The notes beneath the pieces are model-generated. The model was not told the origin of the DNA, did no database searches, and saw only the letters and a program-made list of their open reading frames with translations. DNA of 64,000 nt. It comes from an uncultured Aquimarina sp. GTDB taxonomy: Bacteria > Bacteroidota > Bacteroidia > Flavobacteriales > Flavobacteriaceae. Positions 38,703-45,748 of this stretch are shown here, piece after piece (position 1 is the first letter of the stretch; each line of letters starts with the position of its first letter). The translations under genes were made by a program, and so were the position numbers. The DNA lies in the NCBI GenBank assembly GCA_947498705.1, contig CANMLW010000008.1, positions 142,289-206,288 of the forward strand, written 5' to 3'.

Positions 38703-39194
38703 TTACACTAAATTAGTTTCTAATCTTGTTGCTTGTTGTTTTTTTCGAGTTGTTTTATTCCAATCATTATCATTCAACTTAGTCTTAATTCCATAATATG
38801 CGGAGTACAAATCAAAATATTGCGAGATTGAATTGTCAAATTGAAATCCTTTTAACTCATTTATATCTCCGGATTCAATAAGTTTTATGTATAAATTTAT
38901 TAGGGACTCAATTTCGTTTGTTGACCTAGAAATAAAACGCTCAAATAAAACACCTTTTAGAAAATCCCCTTTCAAGACTGTTAGGTTAAATGCTCCGTTT
39001 CTATCGCTTAAATAATCTCCGTTAAACCCCAAATCGATAGTATAATCTTTGAAATACATTTGAGTAATATCATTTATAAAGTACGTCCAAACTTCATCTA
39101 AAGGGTATTCATTATCAGGCTCAATATCATAAAATTCATTTTTATGTATTTTCCACTCCTTTGAGATATTTATTTTTTTTAGTTTTACTTCCAT
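38703..39194 (-). CDS. Unknown soluble protein, array member
   Basis: The 163-aa product has no signal peptide. The central stretch, YFKDYTIDLGFNGDYLSDRNGAF, and the following helices (SRSTNEIESLINLYIKLIES) suggest a small alpha/beta protein; I do not recognise a family. The C terminus is basic (TTRKKQQATRLETNLV). Repeat copy D begins 9 bp upstream of its start. Confidence 0.7.
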   Translation of the reverse strand: MEVKLKKINISKEWKIHKNEFYDIEPDNEYPLDEVWTYFINDITQMYFKDYTIDLGFNGDYLSDRNGAFNLTVLKGDFLKGVLFERFISRSTNEIESLINLYIKLIESGDINELKGFQFDNSISQYFDLYSAYYGIKTKLNDNDWNKTTRKKQQATRLETNLV

Positions 39195-39202
39195 TAGGAT
39201 TT

Positions 39203-39367
39203 GCTATAACGTTTAATATATGTGTTATAGCTGTGCAAAATGTTACCTAGTTATCGATATTATTTGCGATTGGTTGCTAACTTTATCTTTAAGCATTGCG
39301 TCCCCATAAATGTAAAACAATCATCTGATTGATTACTTAGCTGTTATAATCACGTACATGCTGTTGC
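39203..39367. repeat. Array repeat, copy D
   Basis: Its left end is a perfect 8-bp box pair, GCTATAAC and GTTATAGC (39203-39210 and 39223-39230). The interior is diverged but keeps the same order of landmarks: GTGCAAAATGTTACC, GGTTGCTAACTTT, AAGCATTGCG, and a right arm TTAGCTGTTATAATCACG that matches the left arm in reverse. Confidence 0.7.
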
Positions 39368-39377
39368 AAAAAGTTTT

Positions 39378-40037
39378 TTATAGTATTTGACTTAAGAATT
39401 TTATTAAAAAACCAACAGGATATATGATTAAACTTATATAAAAAATATATTTTCCGTGCTTTCTATCCTTTGGATAATAAGAATAAACTTTTTGACCATT
39501 TGGAAGAGTCTTTTTTGACGTCCATAGAAAATATCCTATTATTAACCCTAAAAAACCACCTAATATAGCAAAAATATAACCCGCAATTATCCAAGAATTT
39601 TGATTTCCTTCAGGTTTTGCTAGTTCTTTAAGCCTTTTTAATTTTAGAGATTTTAGTAATTCATCATCAATAGATTTACCTCTTTCTTTTAAAAGTTTTT
39701 TAGATAAACTATAATCGAATTCACTCCATTCGTCAGATTTAAGTAATATATCATATAACTCATCATCTGTAAAACTTAACAAATAGTAATCATCATCAAT
39801 AGTATTGATTAAATTTTCAACTTGAGATTCCAATATTTTTGAAGCTTTATCAAAATCGGATTGCTTAATTCTAATTTCGATTTCATTATTTAATGGATTT
39901 GCGCCAAAATTAGAGTCTACCGAAGGAACATTATCAGCTATAATTGTATCTATATTATTATCTCGTAATAACTGTTCTACATCTTTCGCCTGTTCTAAAA
40001 CTGAAAATTTCTTGAAAATTGAATAATTTTCACTCAT
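39378..40037 (-). CDS. DUF2007-type protein with two C-terminal membrane spans, array member
   Basis: The 219-aa product starts with a DUF2007 ('putative signal transducing protein') domain: FKKFSVLEQAKDVEQLLRDN, then DNVPSVDSNFGANPLNNEIEIRI and DFDKASKILESQ (residues 8-70). An acidic linker follows, then two hydrophobic segments near residues 149-170 and 195-218. It may be anchored with the DUF2007 part in the cytoplasm. DUF2007 domains resemble ACT-like ligand sensors, but no ligand is known. Confidence 0.8.
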   Translation of the reverse strand: MSENYSIFKKFSVLEQAKDVEQLLRDNNIDTIIADNVPSVDSNFGANPLNNEIEIRIKQSDFDKASKILESQVENLINTIDDDYYLLSFTDDELYDILLKSDEWSEFDYSLSKKLLKERGKSIDDELLKSLKLKRLKELAKPEGNQNSWIIAGYIFAILGGFLGLIIGYFLWTSKKTLPNGQKVYSYYPKDRKHGKYIFYISLIIYPVGFLIKFLSQIL

Positions 40038-40260
40038 ATTTTATTAGTATAGTTTGAATGTGTTACAACGTCTCATATAAGAAATGTAGTAGGTGATAAA
40101 CGATACGTTTCGGGTTTGTACTAAACCAAATATAAATATTTTGCTTTCATCTTTTTTTTCATAGACCCCAAATTTTGTATTTGATGATCTTGCAAACAAT
40201 CACAGACCTTTTATTAAGTCTAAAAGCCTTATGTATTCTTATACATTATTAACAAATTTT

Positions 40261-40764
40261 CTATTTTTTTACAATTTTTAACCCAAGCAATAAAGGGTAC
40301 ACTACTGTTATGGATCTACCATCTTTTTTACCAGGAATCATTTTTATAGAGTTCAATATACTTTTTATTTGCCAATTATCAGGGGATATTTTTATCTCAG
40401 CAAGATCTCCTTCTTTATCGACATAAAAATGTAGCGCCATTTGTGGGTCAGGTAAGAAAACTCTTTCTTCAACAAACATTTCGTTAGAATTAAGCCTATA
40501 GTTGGCTTTTATTAGCTGTGTAATTTTTTTTCTGTTACATTCTAATTGTTGTTTTTTGTCATTAGAATTCGAACAACTTTCAAAATGAGGTATATCATCA
40601 ATAAAATGAATAGGTTGAATATCCTCCTCGTAATCAACTTCTTTTAGAGGTCTTTCTAATATTTCAATTTTATCATCGATAGAAAGGTTTTTACTAATAT
40701 CTTTAGAAGATTTACAACTAAATACGATGATTAAAAATAAAGCTAAATAGACTGTTTTTTGCAT
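40261..40764 (-). CDS. Lipoprotein of unknown function, array member
   Basis: The 167-aa product has a lipoprotein signal (MQKTVYLALFLIIVFSCKSS, Cys at residue 17). The C-terminal half, from MALHFYVDKEGDLAEIKISP to SITVVYPLLLGLKIVKK, resembles a TonB-C-like or periplasmic beta domain. Mature region has two Cys in SCSNSNDKKQQLECNRKK. No family is assigned. Confidence 0.75.
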   Translation of the reverse strand: MQKTVYLALFLIIVFSCKSSKDISKNLSIDDKIEILERPLKEVDYEEDIQPIHFIDDIPHFESCSNSNDKKQQLECNRKKITQLIKANYRLNSNEMFVEERVFLPDPQMALHFYVDKEGDLAEIKISPDNWQIKSILNSIKMIPGKKDGRSITVVYPLLLGLKIVKK

Positions 40765-40778
40765 AAGTATGTTTTTTG

Positions 40779-40930
40779 TTAACGTTTAATATATGTGTCG
40801 TAGCAGACAAAATGTTACCTTGCATTTCGATTTTTTTGCACAGCGATTACTAACTTTTCTTTAAAGCAAGCATTGCACCTTCCCAAAAATACAACAACCA
40901 TTCGGTTCATCATTTAGAGTGCTGTGTACA
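40779..40930. repeat. Array repeat, copy E
   Basis: The landmarks are in the same order as in copies A-D (AACGTTTAATATATGTG, GTAGCAGACAAAATGTTACC, CTAACTTTTCTTTAAAGCAAGCATTGC, ACAACAACC, and GCTGTGTACAG at the right end) but the sequence is the most diverged. Confidence 0.65.
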
Positions 40931-40934
40931 GTTT

Positions 40935-41468
40935 TTATATTTCCCGTAATATTTTTCCGTTTTCGAATTCAAATTCCAGAATAATTTTTTGACCATTTGA
41001 TTCTGGCAATCTTTTTATAGATTTCGCATCGTCAATTCGAAAAAACTCATTATTTATTTCAAAGCTAAAATCAGTTTTGCCTATTTCACGTTCAAATATC
41101 CAGTAATTCTTTAATACGGATATATATGGCATCGCGATTACACTTTTTGAAGTTTCTCGAATATGGATTTCGTTATCTATTTTTATTGAATCTTGACTAA
41201 CAATTGCAAACCCAATTGTAGTTAGAAAAGGCACCATCATTGGCAATAAACTCAGACCAATCATTATAATTAAAATTCCACCATAAATTTTAGCCCACTT
41301 TCTTCTAATGTACTTAAAAACAATATAAAACGTACTAATGAACCAAAACCATAATATAATTCGATCTATCAAATTTCCTATAAAAGAAATTTCAAAAGTC
41401 AGATAAAGAATTAAATCTATCAACAGCAAAGAGGTTATACTGATATATATTTTAATTTCTTTATTCAC
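40935..41468 (-). CDS. Membrane protein of unknown function, array member
   Basis: The 177-aa product has an N-terminal pair of spans (IYISITSLLLIDLILYLTF and ILWFWFISTFYIVFKYI) and a third near residue 65 (IMIGLSLLPMMVPFLTTIGFAI). It is followed by a soluble alpha/beta C-terminal half. No signal peptide apart from the first span. No family recognised. It is the first (5'-most) gene of the minus-strand array. Confidence 0.72.
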   Translation of the reverse strand: MNKEIKIYISITSLLLIDLILYLTFEISFIGNLIDRIILWFWFISTFYIVFKYIRRKWAKIYGGILIIMIGLSLLPMMVPFLTTIGFAIVSQDSIKIDNEIHIRETSKSVIAMPYISVLKNYWIFEREIGKTDFSFEINNEFFRIDDAKSIKRLPESNGQKIILEFEFENGKILREI

Positions 41469-41664
41469 TTTTCGATTTATTCAAGAATATTGTACACAAC
41501 AATGGTATATAAGCATGTTCCAAATACAAACGCTTATAGTCGTTTGTATAGATAGAGTATACGATTACTATTCGGGTTTTAAGAACTAAAGTATATGTTA
41601 TTAATCTTCTTATCTTAACTCATTGCCTTAAAACAAGAAGTACTATAGTTACCTAAGCAGTAAA

Positions 41665-42360
41665 CTAAAAATTATGATGTAAACTAAGCTGTAACTGGTT
41701 TTTACTCCAGTTATTAGTTTTTTGATTCATATATCCTAGTTGTACTTTGATTCCTTTTTTAAAGATATATCCTAATGCAAAATAGGCCCTGTTTCTATCA
41801 AAATATTCAACAGATCTTCCGTCTCCTATATCTTGCTGTCCGTTGATAAACAACTCATTGTATAAAGCCAGATACAATGTTTTTTCTTTTAGTTCTGCAC
41901 TGCTTAGAGGAACGGTTACAAAAAGATTATAGCGATATCGTGTACGAAAATCTTGATCTTCTACAAAACGTTGTTCATATCGAAACCTGTGGTTTAGGTG
42001 AAAAAGCTTGCCAATTTTACCAGGAAATAGCGCTTCTTGATAAATTCTGCTCTCTACTGTGGTAGCATTATCAGAACCAAATGCACCCGTAGTAATATGA
42101 CCGTATCCAGCAGTAAATTTGATGTTAGCATTTTTTGGAGTATACGTTAATCCTCCTCTAAGTAGTAATTGTTCAAGATCACCACCCAAATCCCAGTTTC
42201 TGTACTGTACATCTCCTTGAACTCCCCAGGCACTTTCTTTAAAACTGGTATTAAAGAAATACATATACCATGCCCCTAGTTGAGAATTGTCTATTTGACT
42301 TGTACCCATTTTTGGTGCCAAGATCATCACTAATATTATTATAAATAGGCCTTTTTTCAT
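41665..42360 (-). CDS. DUF2490 outer-membrane-like protein
   Basis: The 231-aa product has a signal peptide (MKKGLFIIILVMILAPKMGTS). The mature part is rich in alternating beta strands with aromatic girdles (SQLGAWYMYFFNTSFKESAWGVQGDVQYRNWDLGGD, RGGLTYTPKNANIKFTAGYGH). It ends in NQLQLSLHHNF with a terminal Phe typical of outer-membrane beta-barrels. This matches DUF2490, a family found across Bacteroidota. It is a single-gene unit beyond the array. Confidence 0.85.
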   Translation of the reverse strand: MKKGLFIIILVMILAPKMGTSQIDNSQLGAWYMYFFNTSFKESAWGVQGDVQYRNWDLGGDLEQLLLRGGLTYTPKNANIKFTAGYGHITTGAFGSDNATTVESRIYQEALFPGKIGKLFHLNHRFRYEQRFVEDQDFRTRYRYNLFVTVPLSSAELKEKTLYLALYNELFINGQQDIGDGRSVEYFDRNRAYFALGYIFKKGIKVQLGYMNQKTNNWSKNQLQLSLHHNF

Positions 42361-42504
42361 CTTTATAAATTGACTTTAAATTATGTTGAAGTGTTAAAAA
42401 AACATCAAATATATTTGATTCTTCAGGAAATGGAAAGGAGAGTTGTCTTAAAAATTATATAAAGATTAAATCATTACCATTCTCAAGCTAGACATTTATG
42501 TAAT

Positions 42505-43377
42505 TTATGTCAGTAGGTATGAAATTGCAGTGTTGGTTATTTCTGAGTTTGTTCCTTTTGGAGTTGCCAATAGTACATTAGTACATAAATTTTTGTTTGG
42601 GATGTCTAAAAAAGTAAGTTCGGGATAATCGTGACTTTTAGAAATACTAGAGGGAACAATAGAAACTCCTAAACCATTTCGTATTAATTGAATGATCGAA
42701 TTTATATTGTTGGATTGATGAACAATGTTGGGTATAAAACCATAATTACTGCAAATCTCTATAAGTGAGTTATAGTAAACAGGAGCATAGTCTTTATTAA
42801 AAAAAACAAATGTTTCATTTTTTAGAGATTCAATATTTTTTGCAGTGTCTAAGGACACAAAATTTTTATTAAACACCAAAGAGTAGTGATCTTTATACCA
42901 TAATCGAGACTCAATTTTTGTAGAAACTACAGGAGCTCGTAGAATTCCTAAATCAAGCTTTTCTTGTTCTAATGCATTAATTTGTTTTGAAGAAGAGACC
43001 TCGTAGAGTTTAATATTTAAATAAGGATATTTTACCGTCAGATATTGTACCAATTTAGAAATAGTAACAGAAAATGTAGAACTGATATAGGCTATCCTGA
43101 AATCCCCATTAGTGTTTTCTGAAATTTTTTTTGTTTTTAGTGATATGGCTTCCAGCGTTTGTAAAAGACTATTTACTTCTTTTTCAAAATATTTTCCTGC
43201 CTCGGTAAGTACTACTTTTCTATTATTTCGCTCAAATAACTTTGCTCCCAATTCATTTTCAAGCTCTTTTATTTGTCTACTTAACGGCGGTTGCGATATG
43301 AATAGTTTTTTAGAAGCCTTTGTAAAGTTCAATTCCTTGGCGACAGCAATAAAATATTTTAAATGTCTTAATTCCAT
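42505..43377 (-). CDS. LysR-type transcriptional regulator
   Basis: The 290-aa product has the N-terminal winged helix MELRHLKYFIAVAKELNFTKASKKLFISQPPLSRQIKELENELGAKLFERNNRKV (residues 1-55; conserved LysR HTH). The substrate-binding domain runs from about 90 to the end. It is divergent from the methyltransferase gene at 43488, and a T-N11-A palindrome lies 4 bp before its own start, so autoregulation and control of the divergent gene are likely. The inducer is unknown. Confidence 0.93.
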   Translation of the reverse strand: MELRHLKYFIAVAKELNFTKASKKLFISQPPLSRQIKELENELGAKLFERNNRKVVLTEAGKYFEKEVNSLLQTLEAISLKTKKISENTNGDFRIAYISSTFSVTISKLVQYLTVKYPYLNIKLYEVSSSKQINALEQEKLDLGILRAPVVSTKIESRLWYKDHYSLVFNKNFVSLDTAKNIESLKNETFVFFNKDYAPVYYNSLIEICSNYGFIPNIVHQSNNINSIIQLIRNGLGVSIVPSSISKSHDYPELTFLDIPNKNLCTNVLLATPKGTNSEITNTAISYLLT

Positions 43378-43380
43378 ATG

Positions 43381-43395
43381 ATACCTATTAGGTAT
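43381..43395. promoter_or_regulatory. LysR-type operator (T-N11-A palindrome)
   Basis: A perfect 15-bp palindrome, ATACCTA-T-TAGGTAT, contains T-N11-A (T at 43382, A at 43394), the classic LysR box. It lies between the LysR gene and the divergent methyltransferase, closer to the LysR start. Confidence 0.75.
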
Positions 43396-43487
43396 TATTA
43401 TATGATAAAATAAGTCTTTTTAAATCATATTTCAAAGAAATACTTTTGAAACGAAAAAATGAGTATTAATAACAAACAATTATCAAA

Positions 43488-44195
43488 ATGCTAAAATCAA
43501 CTTTAAAAGAAATTAAAGAACGATTTGATAATGATGTAGAGCGGTTTTCTAACTTAAAAACAGGTCAGGTGTCTACCATAGATGCAGAAATTTCGTTAGA
43601 ACTTATTACCGAATCTTCAAAAAGAATTGTGCCAAACGCAAAAAACCTATTAGATATAGGGTGTGGAGCCGGAAATTATACGTTAAAAATGCTTTTAAAA
43701 GTTGAAGACTTAAATTGCACCTTGGTCGATTTAAGTAAACCTATGTTAGATAAAGCTTTTGAAAGAGTTACGGGGCAATGTAATAGTGTTGTAGAGGTCA
43801 TACAAGGTGATATAAGAGAAGTGATTTTAAAAGAAAATCATTTTGATATTATCCTTGCGGGTGCTGTATTACATCATTTAAGAGATGACAATGATTGGGA
43901 ACAAACTTTTGATAAGTTATATAGACTATTAAAACCAGGCGGATGTTTAATGATTTCTGACTTGGTTACTCAGGAGTCAGAAAGTATTAACGAATATATA
44001 TGGCAGCGATATGGAGACTATCTGGAGAGGGTAGGGGGCGCTAACTATAGGGATAAAGTTTTTGAATATGTTGCAAAAGAGGATTCACCTAGATCTGTAA
44101 ACTATCAATTAGATTTGATGAAAAAGGTTGGTTTTAAAAAAACAGAGATTCTTCATAAGAATATGTGTTTTGCAGCTTTTGGAGGGATAAAATAA
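43488..44195 (+). CDS. Class I SAM-dependent methyltransferase
   Basis: The 235-aa product has a Rossmann-like SAM-binding fold. Motif I is NLLDIGCGAGNYTLKM (about residues 53-68), motif II-like TLVDLSKPMLDKA, and motif III FDIILAGAVLHHLRDD followed by YRLLKPGGCLMISDL. The acceptor substrate is unknown. It lacks the Cys cluster of arsenite methyltransferases. Pairing with a LysR regulator suggests an inducible detoxification or modification step. Confidence 0.9.
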   Translation: MLKSTLKEIKERFDNDVERFSNLKTGQVSTIDAEISLELITESSKRIVPNAKNLLDIGCGAGNYTLKMLLKVEDLNCTLVDLSKPMLDKAFERVTGQCNSVVEVIQGDIREVILKENHFDIILAGAVLHHLRDDNDWEQTFDKLYRLLKPGGCLMISDLVTQESESINEYIWQRYGDYLERVGGANYRDKVFEYVAKEDSPRSVNYQLDLMKKVGFKKTEILHKNMCFAAFGGIK

Positions 44196-44214
44196 AAGGT
44201 ATTATGTAAACTAA

Positions 44215-44252
44215 AAAGTGCTATAACCTTGATGAAATAGCTATAGCACTTT
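44215..44252. terminator. Bidirectional terminator between methyltransferase and chitinase
   Basis: A perfect 11-bp inverted repeat (44215-44225 and 44242-44252) has a 16-nt loop. It lies 19 bp after the methyltransferase and 34 bp from the stop of the convergent chitinase gene. Confidence 0.65.
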
Positions 44253-44286
44253 AGTAAATTTTATAAAACTAGATTGATTATTTGAT

Positions 44287-45555
44287 CTAAAAGTCCTCTG
44301 CGTTGCTAATAGCTTGCGATTCTGATGTACCACCAAGTACCTGGCTCGCTATATTAAGATATCCATAAGCAGATTTACCACCACTACTTAGTAACATTTG
44401 CCATATCATGATACCATCATTAGAGTTACTGGTACCTATGTGGGCAGACAACTCTGCTACATTATCATAGGTATATTCGTAATAAGGTCCCCAGGGTTCA
44501 TTAGGAAAATGCACGCCAGCGGCAATATCAAATCCATATTGATCTGCATAATGTTTATAAGCATCATACATGATTTTACGATTACTGGCAGCCCCTGTAT
44601 TGTATCCTTGATAGGCTACTAAGTCTATTTTATCTCCTACAGCTTTCATAACAGGGATCATATGTCCCGTAGCTGAAAAACCAAATAGGCTAATTGCTTG
44701 ATTAGGTACAGTAGATTGAAATAAATTAGTATCATCTTCACCAGTTACTGTGTTTCTTTTACTATGGGCATAAGGAGAAGGTGGGTCATCATTAAGTTGC
44801 CCTCCCAAAGCACCAACTCCCGCAGGAGCACAGGCCAATACATATTGCCCTTTTGGCATAATTGCTCTAGAATTTGTAAAGAAATCTTTAAAGTGTTGTA
44901 CATTTTCTGCGGTACCAATGTTTGCAAAACTTCCATTGGGCTCATAGTCCCAATCAATTCCTTCGAATCCCATATCATCAACCAAATCTTTGATTTGTTG
45001 GTAGTTGATGTTATAGGCATCGCTAGAACCCCAATACGTTTCTCCTCCAATAGATAAAATCACCTTAATACCTTTTGTTTTAAGTACAGCAACAGATTCT
45101 TGTAAAGTGGTACCGCCATAAGGGGTTTGGATCCCGGTAGTTGAAATATCCATAGAACCTTTTGTATATGTTAGGTTTGGTTTTGCAAATGCCAAGAATA
45201 CATGGGTTACATGTCTTGGGATGTCTCTTAATTTAGAACTATTTTCGGGTTGTCCTGCTGCAACCCAATTTTCTGACCAGGAAGGGAAATATCCAAGTAT
45301 AATAGGTTCTGTAGGGTTAGGGTTAGTTGTGTCTGGATCGTCGTCTTCCTCTTCTTCTTCTTCTTCTTCTTCTGTGTCAGGATCCTCATCTTCGGTATCA
45401 GAATCGTCTTCTTCCTCTTCTTCATCAGTAGTATCAGAATCAGGATCAACTTCTTCTGTTTCTGGATCGGGTAGGTTAGTAACAATGTCTTCAGAACATG
45501 AAAACAAACATAATTGGAGTAATAATAGCAGGGTAATTTTTTTTAATACATTCAT
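44287..45555 (-). CDS. GH18 chitinase-like lipoprotein with acidic linker
   Basis: The 422-aa product has a lipoprotein signal (MNVLKKITLLLLLQLCLFSC). A low-complexity Asp/Glu-rich linker of about 55 residues follows (residues 25-80, with runs of up to nine Glu). The GH18 barrel runs from residue 85 on. GH18 motifs are KVILSIGGETYWG and GFEGIDWDYEPN: the catalytic Glu is present, and the first Asp of DxxDxDxE is Glu, as in the neighbouring chitinase. It hydrolyses chitin or chitooligomers, probably from the cell surface. Its catalytic domain is closely related to that of the next gene, from a tandem duplication, but it lacks carbohydrate-binding modules. Confidence 0.9.
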   Translation of the reverse strand: MNVLKKITLLLLLQLCLFSCSEDIVTNLPDPETEEVDPDSDTTDEEEEEDDSDTEDEDPDTEEEEEEEEEDDDPDTTNPNPTEPIILGYFPSWSENWVAAGQPENSSKLRDIPRHVTHVFLAFAKPNLTYTKGSMDISTTGIQTPYGGTTLQESVAVLKTKGIKVILSIGGETYWGSSDAYNINYQQIKDLVDDMGFEGIDWDYEPNGSFANIGTAENVQHFKDFFTNSRAIMPKGQYVLACAPAGVGALGGQLNDDPPSPYAHSKRNTVTGEDDTNLFQSTVPNQAISLFGFSATGHMIPVMKAVGDKIDLVAYQGYNTGAASNRKIMYDAYKHYADQYGFDIAAGVHFPNEPWGPYYEYTYDNVAELSAHIGTSNSNDGIMIWQMLLSSGGKSAYGYLNIASQVLGGTSESQAISNAEDF

Positions 45556-45689
45556 AGCAATGTAGTGAGTGAGTTAGTAATAATTAGTTGTATAGCAAAT
45601 CAACTTTAAAGCGTAGTTTTGCTTTTCGTCCACTACTAACGACCTTCCTTACTTTTTGTTGTTCTTTCTTTGCTAAATTTTGGCAAAAA

Positions 45690-45728
45690 AAATCCCCTTT
45701 AGCCAAATTAATATGCTAAAGGGGATTT
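45690..45728 (-). terminator. Intrinsic terminator after the modular chitinase
   Basis: A perfect 12-bp stem (45690-45701 and 45717-45728) has a 15-nt loop; on the minus strand it is followed by seven T (complement of 45685-45691 region). It would separate the downstream linker chitinase into its own unit unless read through. Confidence 0.8.
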
Positions 45729-45748
45729 ACTATTGTTATTTTTTCGAA

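Larger units (their letters stand above)
33950..41530 (-). mobile_element. Candidate gene-cassette array (CALIN-like, no integrase seen)
   Basis: Eleven short unrelated ORFs and one broken duplicate all lie on the minus strand. Each is alone in a unit of about 0.4-0.9 kb. Between them lie recurrent imperfect palindromes. The starts are preceded on the minus strand by a core like ACGTTGTAGC (for example at 35774-35784, 37648-37655, 39203-39211), and the stops are often followed by GCTACACAAC-like sequence (34964-34973). This layout (solo small genes, one orientation, structured intergenic sites with matching end boxes) is that of integron cassette arrays with attC sites. Most products are small membrane, lipoprotein or unknown proteins, also typical of cassettes. 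No tyrosine recombinase of the IntI type is in the window. The alternative is a region seeded with a palindromic repeat family that is not recombinogenic. Confidence 0.55.

Noticed and set aside
34402..40930. The array repeats as a CRISPR
   Set aside because: Repeats are 150 bp or longer, imperfect, and separated by genes of varied length rather than uniform short spacers; no cas gene is present.
45221..45565. Plus-strand ORF rich in serine
   Set aside because: It is the antisense reading of the Asp/Glu linker repeats (TTC/TCT triplets) in the chitinase gene, not an independent Ser-rich protein.
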